NCBI RefSeq assembly: GCF_014836765.1
Contig: NZ_JACSQG010000003.1
Span: 1 to 64,000 of the forward strand
Source: Serpens gallinarum
GTDB taxonomy: Bacteria > Pseudomonadota > Gammaproteobacteria > Pseudomonadales > Pseudomonadaceae
Length of the DNA stretch: 64,000 bases
Reading direction: 5' to 3'
Shown here piece after piece: positions 1 through 8,231 of this stretch; the first letter of the stretch is position 1, and each line of letters starts with the position of its first letter. The notes below the pieces were generated by a model. It was not told the DNA's origin. It worked only from the letters and a program-made list of their open reading frames with translations, and made no database searches. The translations under genes were made by a program, and so were the position numbers.

Positions 1-76
<76 letters not shown>

Positions 77-87
77 AATTTACGAAG

Positions 88-111
88 AAGCGACCGAAAG
101 GTCGCTTTTTT
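88..111 (+). terminator. Rho-independent terminator of the tRNA-Gly transcript
   Basis: An 8-bp stem AAGCGACC/GGTCGCTT with a GAAA tetraloop is followed directly by a T run. It sits 11 nt behind the tRNA CCA end and ends that transcript. Confidence 0.92.
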
Positions 112-238
112 CGTTTCTGCTAAAAAATGGCCGCTCCGGCGCGCCCTAGCAGTCGGTTCTTTGAGCTCCGCACTGCAAGTGTCTGGATATCCACACCAGG
201 CTGCTCAAGGCATAGCCGGGCGCCGGACTGCTCGGCCG

Positions 239-1261
239 TTAGGCTGTCTGGGCCTCGGGGGTACGGGTGTCGATTACTTTCAGCATTTGCTGGCCGGGTT
301 GTTGCTGTTCTGGGGTCGCCAGCTTGGCGTTGGGACATTGCGTCAGCATGTAATTAACATCCAAGTTGAGCTTGTCGACTAAGAAATCGATGAATGCGCG
401 CACTTTCGGCGAGACCAGACGGCCGCCAGCGAATACTGCGTTGAACTCATATTCCGGCCCGGTCCAGCCGGCCAGAACACGCTGCAGAGCTCCTGATTCG
501 ACGAAGGGCTTGGCCATCACATCGCTGCTGAGCATTAGCGCTTCTCCTGCCACCATTACCGGATGGAGTGGACAGGTATCGTTGGACACCATCTGTGGAT
601 TGATAGTGAAGTCTTGCAGTGGGCCACCTTCGGGCCCTAGTTGCCACGCAAAACGGTTGTTTTGTCCCAGTCGGTGCTTGCTCATTGCCAGCGTGCGGTG
701 GAACTGCAATTCATCCGGGTGCTGTGGTTCGCCGTAGCGTTTGATGTATTCGGGGCTGGCGAATACCTGGGTGCGAAGCGTGCCCAGCTTGCGGGCAACC
801 AGATTCGAATCAGGCAATGGTCCCAGGCGCAATGCCATATCGAACTCGCCTGAGATGAGATCCATTTTTTCATTGCTCAAGTGCATGTCCACTCGTATCT
901 CGGGGTACTGGCTCTGGAATTGGCTCAGCAAAGGCGAAATCCACGCGGTGCCTACGACGTAGGGGGCGGTGAACCGCAGCCAGCCGCGAGGCCCTGACTG
1001 CAATTGGCTTACGGCGCTTTCCGCCTGTTCCAGATTGACGGCGATGCGCTTGCAATGCTCGTAGTACACCGTACCCGCTTCGGTCAGGCCCAGGCTCCGC
1101 GTTGTACGGTGCAGAAGGCGCGCACCGAGCCGGCTTTCCAATTCCTGAACCTTGCGGCTCACAGTGGTTTTCGGCTGGCCCAGCAGGCGTGCGGCGGCGG
1201 TGAAGCTGCCTTGCTCGACCACTTTCACGAAGATCAGGGTGTCGTTGAGGTCGGAGTTCAT
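239..1261 (-). CDS. LysR-family transcriptional regulator, likely regulator of the divergent RND pump
   Basis: This 340-residue protein has an N-terminal winged helix-turn-helix (about residues 1-65, with FTAAARLLGQPKTTVSRKV as the recognition-helix region) followed by a periplasmic-binding-like effector domain (about 95-305). It belongs to the CrgA/AaeR-like branch of LysR regulators rather than resembling P. aeruginosa MexT. The last 35 residues are a glutamine- and proline-rich tail beyond the usual fold. It is transcribed away from the efflux operon, the classical arrangement for a LysR activator of MexEF-OprN-like pumps (MexT and BpeT are known examples). A LysR-type dyad lies 39 nt before its start. 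The ribosome site is weak. The target operon is inferred from position only. Confidence 0.88.
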   Translation of the reverse strand: MNSDLNDTLIFVKVVEQGSFTAAARLLGQPKTTVSRKVQELESRLGARLLHRTTRSLGLTEAGTVYYEHCKRIAVNLEQAESAVSQLQSGPRGWLRFTAPYVVGTAWISPLLSQFQSQYPEIRVDMHLSNEKMDLISGEFDMALRLGPLPDSNLVARKLGTLRTQVFASPEYIKRYGEPQHPDELQFHRTLAMSKHRLGQNNRFAWQLGPEGGPLQDFTINPQMVSNDTCPLHPVMVAGEALMLSSDVMAKPFVESGALQRVLAGWTGPEYEFNAVFAGGRLVSPKVRAFIDFLVDKLNLDVNYMLTQCPNAKLATPEQQQPGQQMLKVIDTRTPEAQTA

Positions 1262-1299
1262 GGGGATGCCCGCCTGAAGGATTGTTTCGGGAGTGGGAC

Positions 1300-1316
1300 G
1301 ATTATTCCCTTTAATC
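1300..1316. promoter_or_regulatory. Candidate LysR-type operator between regulator and efflux operon
   Basis: The interrupted dyad GATTA-N7-TAATC is perfect over 5+5 bp and contains the T-N11-A core expected of LysR boxes (T at 1302, A at 1314). It lies 39 nt upstream of the lysR start, where autoregulation and divergent activation usually operate. Assignment is by pattern and position only. Confidence 0.5.
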
Positions 1317-1597
1317 CGGACTAATCAAGTCGGGTATTGCCACGTACCTTTGTGCCCAGAGCCTGAACGACGGTGTGATGTGATCGGTCGGCGCCCTTCG
1401 CTCAATGGCGAATCACGCGGTGAGTGGACGCCGGATCCTTGAGCTGACGGGCCTTTCAGGAGATTCAGGGGCACGGGCGCGTTACGGCTGTAAGCGCTCA
1501 GGGTGTCCTTCAAGCGAGCCGTTGTCCCACCCATGAAAAAATGAATCTTGTCAGCGGGACAGTTTTCGGCGTCGTTCCCCCGATCACATCACCGGCA

Positions 1598-1619
1598 CGG
1601 CTTCGCCAGGGCGAAGCCG
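1598..1619. repeat. Near-perfect palindrome in the efflux-operon leader
   Basis: A 10-bp stem (CGGCTTCGCC/GGCGAAGCCG) with only two bases between the arms ends 46 nt before the membrane-fusion gene. No T run follows, so it is not a standard terminator. It could be a protein site, an mRNA leader hairpin or a short dispersed repeat. Confidence 0.5.
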
Positions 1620-1665
1620 GCATGCGTTTCAGGGTTTCCGACCATACGACATCTGGACGACGGAC

Positions 1666-2853
1666 ATGAAAGGCAACCCCATCTATAACCCGGGTCGGCA
1701 GTTGGCCCTCATCGCGTTCTCCCTGTTCCTGCTGGCGGGACTGGCCGGTTGCGAAGGCGGCCATGCCCAGGAGTCAGGCATGCCCCCCGCGCCCCGGGTC
1801 AGCGCCGCGCCGGTGCTGGTCAAGGAGGTCACGCACTGGGACGCGTTCAACGGCCGCATCGAGGCGGTCGAGCGGGTGGAGCTGCGCCCGCGGGTCTCGG
1901 GCTACATCGAGCAGGTCAACTACGTGGAAGGCCAGGAGGTGCGCAAGGGCGATGTGCTGTTCACCATCGATGCACGCAGCTACCAGGCCGAGTTCGACCG
2001 GGCCAGGGCCGAGCTGGCCAGGGCGCAGAGCCAGGCCAAACTGGCACACAACGATGCGGCGCGCGCCCGGCGGCTGGCGGCCAAGCAGGCCATCGCCACG
2101 GAGATCGTCGAGCAGCGCCGCGCCGCCGCCGAGCAGGCGGATGCCCAGGTGGAGGCCGCCCAGGCGGCGCTGGACAGCGCGAAGCTGAACCTGGAGTTCA
2201 CCCAGGTGCGGGCGCCCATCGACGGGCGTGCCGGTCGCGCCCTGGTCACCGCCGGCAACCTGGTCACCGCGGGCGATGCGGCCAGCGTGCTGACCACGCT
2301 GATTTCCCTCGACACCGTCCATGTGTACTTCGAAGCCGACGAAGCCACCTTCCTGCGCTATGCGCAGATGGCGCGCAGCGGCGAGCGACCCAGCGCGCGG
2401 GAGCAGCGCCTGCCGGTGCGGGTAGGGCTGAGCGGCGAGGAGGGCTACCCCCATGAAGGCTGGGTGGACTTCCAGGAGAACCAGGTCTCGCGCAGCACCG
2501 GCACCATCGCCATGCGCGCGGTGCTGGACAACCGCGACCGCCGCTTCACGCCGGGGCTGTTCGCCCGGGTGAGTCTGCTCGGCAGTGGCCGCTACGAGGC
2601 GATGCTGATCGACGACCGCGCCGTACTGACGGACCAGGACCGCAAGTACGTGTACGTGGTGGCCGAGGACGGCACCGCGCAGCGCCGCGATATCAGCCTG
2701 GGCCGCAGCGCCGAGGGCCTGCGGGTGGTCGAGGCGGGCCTGACGCCCGGCGACCGGATCATCGTCAACGGCGTGCAGAAGGTGTTCATGCCGGGCATGC
2801 CCGTGGAGGTCACCAGCGTGACCATGCAATCGCTGTCCACCGCCAGCCGTTGA
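1666..2853 (+). CDS. RND efflux periplasmic adaptor (MexE-like membrane-fusion lipoprotein)
   Basis: A 395-residue membrane-fusion protein links the inner-membrane RND pump to the outer-membrane channel. Residues 1-29 are a lipoprotein signal peptide ending in lipobox LAGC (Cys29). Next come the barrel-sandwich half with RVSGYIEQVNYVEGQEVRKG, an Ala/Arg/Glu-rich alpha-hairpin (about 100-165), the second lipoyl half (QVRAPIDGRAG), and the beta-barrel and membrane-proximal domains. The length matches MexE/AcrA relatives. It is first in the operon, with the pump gene 113 nt downstream. Substrates (typically chloramphenicol, quinolones and similar drugs in MexEF-OprN) cannot be read from the sequence. 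Confidence 0.93.
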   Translation: MKGNPIYNPGRQLALIAFSLFLLAGLAGCEGGHAQESGMPPAPRVSAAPVLVKEVTHWDAFNGRIEAVERVELRPRVSGYIEQVNYVEGQEVRKGDVLFTIDARSYQAEFDRARAELARAQSQAKLAHNDAARARRLAAKQAIATEIVEQRRAAAEQADAQVEAAQAALDSAKLNLEFTQVRAPIDGRAGRALVTAGNLVTAGDAASVLTTLISLDTVHVYFEADEATFLRYAQMARSGERPSAREQRLPVRVGLSGEEGYPHEGWVDFQENQVSRSTGTIAMRAVLDNRDRRFTPGLFARVSLLGSGRYEAMLIDDRAVLTDQDRKYVYVVAEDGTAQRRDISLGRSAEGLRVVEAGLTPGDRIIVNGVQKVFMPGMPVEVTSVTMQSLSTASR

Positions 2854-2966
2854 CGCTGGCCGTCTTTCACGCCTGACGCCGGAGAGTGCCGGCCCTGTTG
2901 CCATTGCCCCTGCGGGCGAGGGCGGGGCGCCTGCACGCCGACGTCAGCCAGCCAGGGGACACGCCC

Positions 2967-5900
2967 ATGGACTTTTCCCGCTTCTTCATCGACCGGCCGA
3001 TCTTCGCCGCGGTGCTGTCGATCATGATCTTCGCCGCCGGCCTGGTGACGATGCCGTTCCTGCCCATCAGTGAGTACCCGGAGGTGGTGCCGCCTTCGGT
3101 GATGGTGCGCACCGTGTATCCGGGCGCCAACCCCAAGGTGATCGCCGAAACCGTGGCCACACCGCTCGAGGAGGCCATCAACGGCGTCGAGGGCATGATG
3201 TACCTCAAGTCGGTGGCCGGCTCCGATGGCGTGCTGCAGATGACCGTCACCTTTCGCCCGGGCACCGACCCGGATGACGCCGCCGTGAAGGTGCAGAACC
3301 GCGTCTCCCAGGCGCTGGCGCGCCTGCCGGAAGATGTGCGCCGGCAGGGGGTGACCACCGCCAAGCAGTCGCCCACCTTCCTGATGGTGGTGCACCTGAC
3401 CTCGCCCAACGGCACCTACGACACCCTGTACCTGCGCAACTACGCGCGCCTGCACATCAAGGATGCGCTGGGGCGCATCCCCGGGGTGGGCGAGGCGCAG
3501 ATCTTCGGCGGCGGCGACTACGCCATGCGCGCCTGGCTCGACCCCGACCGCCTCGCCTCGCGCGGGCTGACCGCCGGCGACGTGGTGCGCGCCATGCGCG
3601 AGCAGAGCGTGCAGGTATCGGCCGGGCAACTGGGCGCCGAGCCCATGCCGGACAGTCGCTTCCTTACCCTGATCAACGCCCAGGGCCGCCTGAACACCCC
3701 GGAGCAGTTCGGCGAGATCGTCCTCAAGACCGGCGCCGACGGCGAACAGGTACGCCTGGCGGACGTGGCGCGCCTCGAACTCGGCGCTGGCGACTACACC
3801 CTGCGCTCCCAGCTCAACGGCCAGAACGCCGTGGGCATCGGCATCTTCCAGGCACCCGGCGCCAACGCGCTGGAAATCCGCGACGCGGTGATCGCCAGCA
3901 TGGAGGAGGCCAGGCAGCGCTTCCCGGCCGACATGAGCTACGAATCGGTGTACGACACCACCCTGTTCGTGCGCGATTCGATCAAGGCGGTGGTTACCAC
4001 CCTGGCCGAGGCGGTGCTGCTGGTGGTGCTGGTGGTGATCCTGTTCCTGCAGACCTGGCGCGCCTCGATCATCCCGCTGATCGCCGTGCCGGTGTCGGTG
4101 GTCGGCACCTTCGCCGCGCTGTACCTGCTGGGCTTTTCCATCAATACCCTGAGCCTGTTCGGGCTGGTGCTGGCCATCGGCATCGTGGTGGACGACGCCA
4201 TCGTGGTGGTGGAGAACGTCGAGCGCAACATCGAGGAGGGGCTGTCACCCACGGCAGCGGCGCACCAGGCCATGAAGGAGGTTTCCGGCCCGATCGTCGC
4301 CATTGCCCTGGTGCTGTGCGCGGTGTTCGTGCCCATGGCCTTCCTGTCGGGGGTCACTGGCCAGTTCTACAAGCAGTTCGCGGTGACCATCGCCATTTCC
4401 ACGGTGATTTCGGCGATCAACTCGCTGACCCTGTCGCCGGCGCTGGCCGCCCGCCTGCTCAAGGCCCATGGGGCGCCCAGGGATGCGGCGACCCGGCTGA
4501 TCGACCGCCTGTTCGGCTGGCTGTTCCGGCGCTTCAACCGCTTCTTCAAGACCCGTTCCGACCGCTATGAGCGTCATGTGTCGCGCCTGCTCGGTCGTCG
4601 CGGCGCGGTGTTTGTCGTCTACGCGCTGCTGCTGGTCGGCACCGGGGTGATGTTCCTGGCCGTGCCGCCGGGGTTCATTCCGGCCCAGGACAAGCTCTAC
4701 CTGATCGCCGGCGTGAAGCTGCCGGAGGGCTCGTCGCTGGACCGTACCGACGCCCTGCTGGCCGAGGTGGTGCGCCTGGCCCAGGAAACCGAGGGCGTGG
4801 CCGACGCCATTTCCTTCCCGGGCCTGAACGCCCTGCAGTTCACCAACACCCCGAACACCGGCGTGTCCTTCATCGCCCTCAAGCCGTTCAAGGAGCGGGG
4901 CGGGCGCACGGCGGCGCAGATCAATGCCGAGATCAACCAGAAGATCGCCGGGCTGCAGGAAGGCTTCGCCTTCTCGCTGATGCCGCCGCCGATCCTCGGC
5001 CTGGGCAACGGCAACGGCTACCAGCTGTTCATCGAGGACCGCGCCAACCTCGGCTACGGCGCGCTGCAGGAGGCCGTGCAGGCCATGCAGGGCTCGGTGG
5101 CGCAGACGCCGGGCATGAGCTTCCCGATCACCAGCTACCAGGCCAATGTGCCCCAGCTGGACGCGGAGGTGGACCGGGTCAAGGCCAAGGCCCAGGGCGT
5201 GCAGCTGACCGAGCTGTTCGACACCCTGCAGACCTACCTGGGCTCCACCTACGTGAATGACTTCAACCAGTTCGGCCGTACCTGGCAGGTGATCGTCCAG
5301 GCCGATGCGCCGTTCCGCGCCAATGCAGAAGACATCGGCAAGCTGCACACCCGCAACGACCGGGGCGAGATGGTGCCGGTAGGCTCGATGGTCACCCTCA
5401 AGCCGTCCTACGGCCCCGACCCGGTGCTGCGCTTCAACGGCTATCCGGCGGCGGATCTCAACGGCGAGGCCGACCCGCGAGTGCTGTCCTCGGCCCAGGC
5501 CATGGCGGCGCTGACCGAGATCGCCGGGCGGGTGCTGCCGACCGGCATGACCATCGAATGGACCGACCTCAGCTATCAGCAGGCGACCCAGGGCAAGGCG
5601 GCGCTGCTGGTGTTCCCGGTGGCGATCCTGCTGGTGTTCCTGGTGCTGGCCGCGCTGTACGAAAGCTGGACGCTGCCGCTGGCGGTGATCCTGATCGTGC
5701 CGATGACGCTGCTGTCGGCCCTGTTCGGCGTCTGGCTGAGCGGCGGCGACAACAACGTCTTCGTGCAGGTGGGGCTGGTGGTGCTCATGGGGCTGGCCTG
5801 CAAGAACGCCATCCTGATCGTGGAGTTCGCCCGTGAGCTGGAACTGGCGGGCAGGGGCATCGTCGAGGCCGCCCGGGAAGCCTGCCGCCTGCGGCTGCGC

Positions 5901-6149
5901 CCGATCGTGATGACCTCGATTGCCTTCATCGCCGGCACGGTGCCGCTGGTGCTGTCCTCGGGCGCCGGGGCAGAAGTGCGTTCAGTCACCGGCATTACGG
6001 TGTTCGCCGGCATGCTCGGGGTGACCCTGTTCGGGCTGTTCCTCACCCCGGTGTTCTACGTGGCCTTGCGCATGCTGGTCAGCCGCAACGGCCGTGATCC
6101 CCAGGCATCTGCCGCTTCTCCTTACAACGAGGCCTCTTATGAGCAGTAA
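2967..6149 (+). CDS. RND multidrug efflux pump, HAE-1 type (MexF-like)
   Basis: This 1060-residue inner-membrane proton/drug antiporter has the standard HAE-1 layout: TM1 at the N-terminus (MDFSRFFIDRPIFAAVLS), a periplasmic porter domain, TM2-6 (about 335-500), a second periplasmic loop and TM8-12. The proton-relay aspartates are visible in GIVVDDAIVVVENV. The N-terminus closely resembles MexF. The frame opens earlier, at a GTG (2886), but the ATG at 2967 is chosen because the protein then begins like its relatives and has an AGGGGA site 9 nt upstream. Its 3' end overlaps the channel gene, so the two are probably translationally coupled. Confidence 0.95.
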   Translation: MDFSRFFIDRPIFAAVLSIMIFAAGLVTMPFLPISEYPEVVPPSVMVRTVYPGANPKVIAETVATPLEEAINGVEGMMYLKSVAGSDGVLQMTVTFRPGTDPDDAAVKVQNRVSQALARLPEDVRRQGVTTAKQSPTFLMVVHLTSPNGTYDTLYLRNYARLHIKDALGRIPGVGEAQIFGGGDYAMRAWLDPDRLASRGLTAGDVVRAMREQSVQVSAGQLGAEPMPDSRFLTLINAQGRLNTPEQFGEIVLKTGADGEQVRLADVARLELGAGDYTLRSQLNGQNAVGIGIFQAPGANALEIRDAVIASMEEARQRFPADMSYESVYDTTLFVRDSIKAVVTTLAEAVLLVVLVVILFLQTWRASIIPLIAVPVSVVGTFAALYLLGFSINTLSLFGLVLAIGIVVDDAIVVVENVERNIEEGLSPTAAAHQAMKEVSGPIVAIALVLCAVFVPMAFLSGVTGQFYKQFAVTIAISTVISAINSLTLSPALAARLLKAHGAPRDAATRLIDRLFGWLFRRFNRFFKTRSDRYERHVSRLLGRRGAVFVVYALLLVGTGVMFLAVPPGFIPAQDKLYLIAGVKLPEGSSLDRTDALLAEVVRLAQETEGVADAISFPGLNALQFTNTPNTGVSFIALKPFKERGGRTAAQINAEINQKIAGLQEGFAFSLMPPPILGLGNGNGYQLFIEDRANLGYGALQEAVQAMQGSVAQTPGMSFPITSYQANVPQLDAEVDRVKAKAQGVQLTELFDTLQTYLGSTYVNDFNQFGRTWQVIVQADAPFRANAEDIGKLHTRNDRGEMVPVGSMVTLKPSYGPDPVLRFNGYPAADLNGEADPRVLSSAQAMAALTEIAGRVLPTGMTIEWTDLSYQQATQGKAALLVFPVAILLVFLVLAALYESWTLPLAVILIVPMTLLSALFGVWLSGGDNNVFVQVGLVVLMGLACKNAILIVEFARELELAGRGIVEAAREACRLRLRPIVMTSIAFIAGTVPLVLSSGAGAEVRSVTGITVFAGMLGVTLFGLFLTPVFYVALRMLVSRNGRDPQASAASPYNEASYEQ

Positions 6150-7644
6150 TCAGAACCTGAAGCAGGGCGTCGGCTTTCCCCTCTCCGGGCATTTTCTCCG
6201 GCCCGGCATGGGAGCCATGGCCCTCTCACTGCTGGTGGGCTGCATGACCGTGGGGCCGGATTATCAGCCGCCGGCACCCGAACCGGTGACACTGCAGGCA
6301 GCAGCCGATCCCGCATTCAGCAGCGCCTCGCCAGTGATTGACTGGTGGTCTGCATTCGACGATCCGACCCTGGAGCAACTGGTAGAGCGGGCGCTGGCGG
6401 ACAACCTGGATCTGTACATCGCCATGACCCGGGTACGCATGGCGCGGGCACTGTTCACCGAGCAGCGCCTGGACCAGTTTCCCCACGTGGCCGCAATCGG
6501 CAGCTACGACCGGCGCCGGCAGCCCGAGGTGTTGGCCGACGGGCAGCGGGTGACCACCGAAAGCGCATTACTCGGGCTGGATGCCGCCTGGGAGCTGGAC
6601 CTGTTCGGCCGGCAACGCCGCGCCACCGAGGCCGCCCGTGCCGCCCTGGATGCCGAATGGGAAAACCATGCGGATGCCCAGGTGATCGTCGCCGCGGAAG
6701 TGGCGGGCACCTATTTCCAGCTGCGGGGCACCCAGAAACGCATCGCGCTGGCGCGTGAGACGCTGGAGAACCTGCAGCAGACCCAGCGCCTGACGGAGGA
6801 GCGCTGGGTACTGGGCGCCGGCAGCGAGCTGGATGTGCAGAGCAGCCGTGCGCGGATGAAGGCGATCGAGGCTGATATCCCGTTGCTGGAAGCCAGCGAA
6901 GTGCAGACCAAGCACCGCCTGGCGGTGCTGCTGGGGCAGCGGCCTGGCGCGCTGGAAGCGCTGTTGCAACCCCGGGACGTCCCGCCCTACATCCGGGCGC
7001 TGCCGCTGGGCGACCCCAGCAACCTGCTGCGCATGCGACCGGACGTGCGTGGTGCCGAACGCCGGCTGGCTGTGGCAACGGCCAACGTGGGCGTGGCCAC
7101 AGCCGACCTGTTTCCGCGTATCAGCCTCAATGGCTTCATCGGCTTCCTGTCGCTGGACGGAACGGGGCTGCTCGGCGGCGGCAACAAGGCCTGGTCGTTG
7201 ACGCCGACCATGAGCTGGGCGGTGTTTGATCTGGGCAGTGTCCGGGCGCGGCTGCGTGCCACCGAGGCGGAGGCGGATGGCGTGGCGGCCGAATACGAAA
7301 AGACCGTGTTGCTGGCGCTGGAAGAAACCGAGAACGCCATGGTCCGCTATGCCCGGCAACAGCAGCGTTTGCTGTTGATAGCTGAGCAGGCGATGGCCGC
7401 GCGGCGGGCCGAAATCCTGGCTCAGGCGCGTTATCAGGATGGTGCGGAGGATTTCCTGGCGCTGCTGGATGCCCAGCGCAACCTGCTGGCCGCCGACGAT
7501 GCACTGGCGGTGGCCGAAGCGGCGACCAACATCGGTGTGGTGGGGGTCTACAAGGCGCTGGGCGGCTGGGGGCAGCCTATGGCGGTGACCGGTGCGCAGG
7601 CGCCTGAGCGCGCATTGGCCGAAGCCGATAGGGGCATCCAATAA
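6139..7644 (+). CDS. RND outer-membrane channel lipoprotein (OprN/OprM type)
   Basis: A 501-residue TolC-like outer-membrane factor completes the tripartite pump. The N-terminus holds a lipoprotein signal with LLVGC (Cys35) followed by the family start MTVGPDYQPP. Two repeated OEP domains follow, each with Ala/Glu/Arg-rich coiled helices (about 100-270 and 300-480), and the typical LRMRPDVRGAERRLA motif is present. The chosen ATG overlaps the last 11 nt of the pump gene; an internal Met nearer the lipobox (residue 24) is possible. No terminator was recognised behind it, and the next gene is convergent. Confidence 0.92.
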   Translation: MSSNQNLKQGVGFPLSGHFLRPGMGAMALSLLVGCMTVGPDYQPPAPEPVTLQAAADPAFSSASPVIDWWSAFDDPTLEQLVERALADNLDLYIAMTRVRMARALFTEQRLDQFPHVAAIGSYDRRRQPEVLADGQRVTTESALLGLDAAWELDLFGRQRRATEAARAALDAEWENHADAQVIVAAEVAGTYFQLRGTQKRIALARETLENLQQTQRLTEERWVLGAGSELDVQSSRARMKAIEADIPLLEASEVQTKHRLAVLLGQRPGALEALLQPRDVPPYIRALPLGDPSNLLRMRPDVRGAERRLAVATANVGVATADLFPRISLNGFIGFLSLDGTGLLGGGNKAWSLTPTMSWAVFDLGSVRARLRATEAEADGVAAEYEKTVLLALEETENAMVRYARQQQRLLLIAEQAMAARRAEILAQARYQDGAEDFLALLDAQRNLLAADDALAVAEAATNIGVVGVYKALGGWGQPMAVTGAQAPERALAEADRGIQ

Positions 7645-7756
7645 AACACCGTCGGCGGGGTGTTTGCGTGGCTACGCGGTCGGCATGGAGGCCGCGAAGA
7701 CTGCACTAGAAAGCGGTTTTTCCATTACCGGAGTTCGGCTGCCTGCAGTACGGAAC

Positions 7757-8164
7757 TCAGTGCTTCGAACTGTCGCCTGGTAGTGCCAGCAACTGTTTTT
7801 CCTGATTCCAGTCGAAAGGCAAACCTTGCGCTTCGGCGGCGTAGCGGCGCTCGTCGAGTTCCTGAAACAGGGCAATTTCCTCTTCGGGCATGAAGTGCAG
7901 GCAGTCGCCGCCGAAGAACCACAGCAGATCCCGCGGGACCAAGTGGCTGATCTGCGGGTAGCGATGGAAAACCTGGGAGATCAGGTCCTGGCCGAGGTAA
8001 AGCGGGGCGGAGGCATCTTGCAGGCCGCTGATCAGCTCATCGAAGCGCTCGAGAAACAGCGCATGGCTTTCATCGGGGATCTGCTCGGCTTCGCCAAGGG
8101 CGACCAGGATGCTGCGCAGGTGGGCGAGCAGTTGGAGATGATGGTCGAGGTGGGGGCTGGCCAT
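7757..8164 (-). CDS. Conserved Pseudomonas hypothetical protein (PA2817-like)
   Basis: A 135-residue soluble protein with no recognised catalytic motif. It is acidic and mostly helical (for example LDHHLQLLAHLRSILVALGE and HFMPEEEIALFQELDER) with no signal peptide or membrane segment. The ATG at 8164 is chosen over an upstream in-frame start that would overlap the fadE terminator. By recollection, the gene next to fadE in P. aeruginosa (PA2816/PA2817) encodes a similar protein, so the pairing with the acyl-CoA dehydrogenase is conserved. A TATAAT sits within the hairpin just upstream, but no good -35 was found. Function unknown. Confidence 0.75.
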   Translation of the reverse strand: MASPHLDHHLQLLAHLRSILVALGEAEQIPDESHALFLERFDELISGLQDASAPLYLGQDLISQVFHRYPQISHLVPRDLLWFFGGDCLHFMPEEEIALFQELDERRYAAEAQGLPFDWNQEKQLLALPGDSSKH

Positions 8165-8180
8165 GGGATACCTGTGAGTC

Positions 8181-8213
8181 AAAAAAGGGCGCGCGATTAT
8201 AGTCGCTGCGCCC
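8181..8213 (-). terminator. Terminator of fadE
   Basis: Read on the minus strand, GGGCGC...GCGCCC arms are followed by six T residues, 18 nt beyond the fadE stop. The loop contains TATAAT, which could double as a -10 element for the downstream gene. Confidence 0.65.
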
Positions 8214-8231
8214 TCTGCAGGGGTAACGCAG

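Larger units (their letters stand above)
1262..1665. other. 404-nt divergent intergenic region upstream of the efflux operon
   Basis: No credible gene is visible here; the open frames present are short and lack ribosome sites. The region holds the LysR-type dyad at 1300-1316 and, close to the pump genes, an inverted repeat at 1598-1619 (CGGCTTCGCC, 2-nt loop, GGCGAAGCCG). The repeat lies 47 nt before the first efflux gene, so it would be in or near its leader. No confident promoter hexamers were assigned. Confidence 0.6.

Noticed and set aside
1774..2904. A 376-codon minus-strand frame opposite the efflux adaptor
   Set aside because: The adaptor gene has a lipobox and all family domains; the antisense frame has no recognisable protein features.
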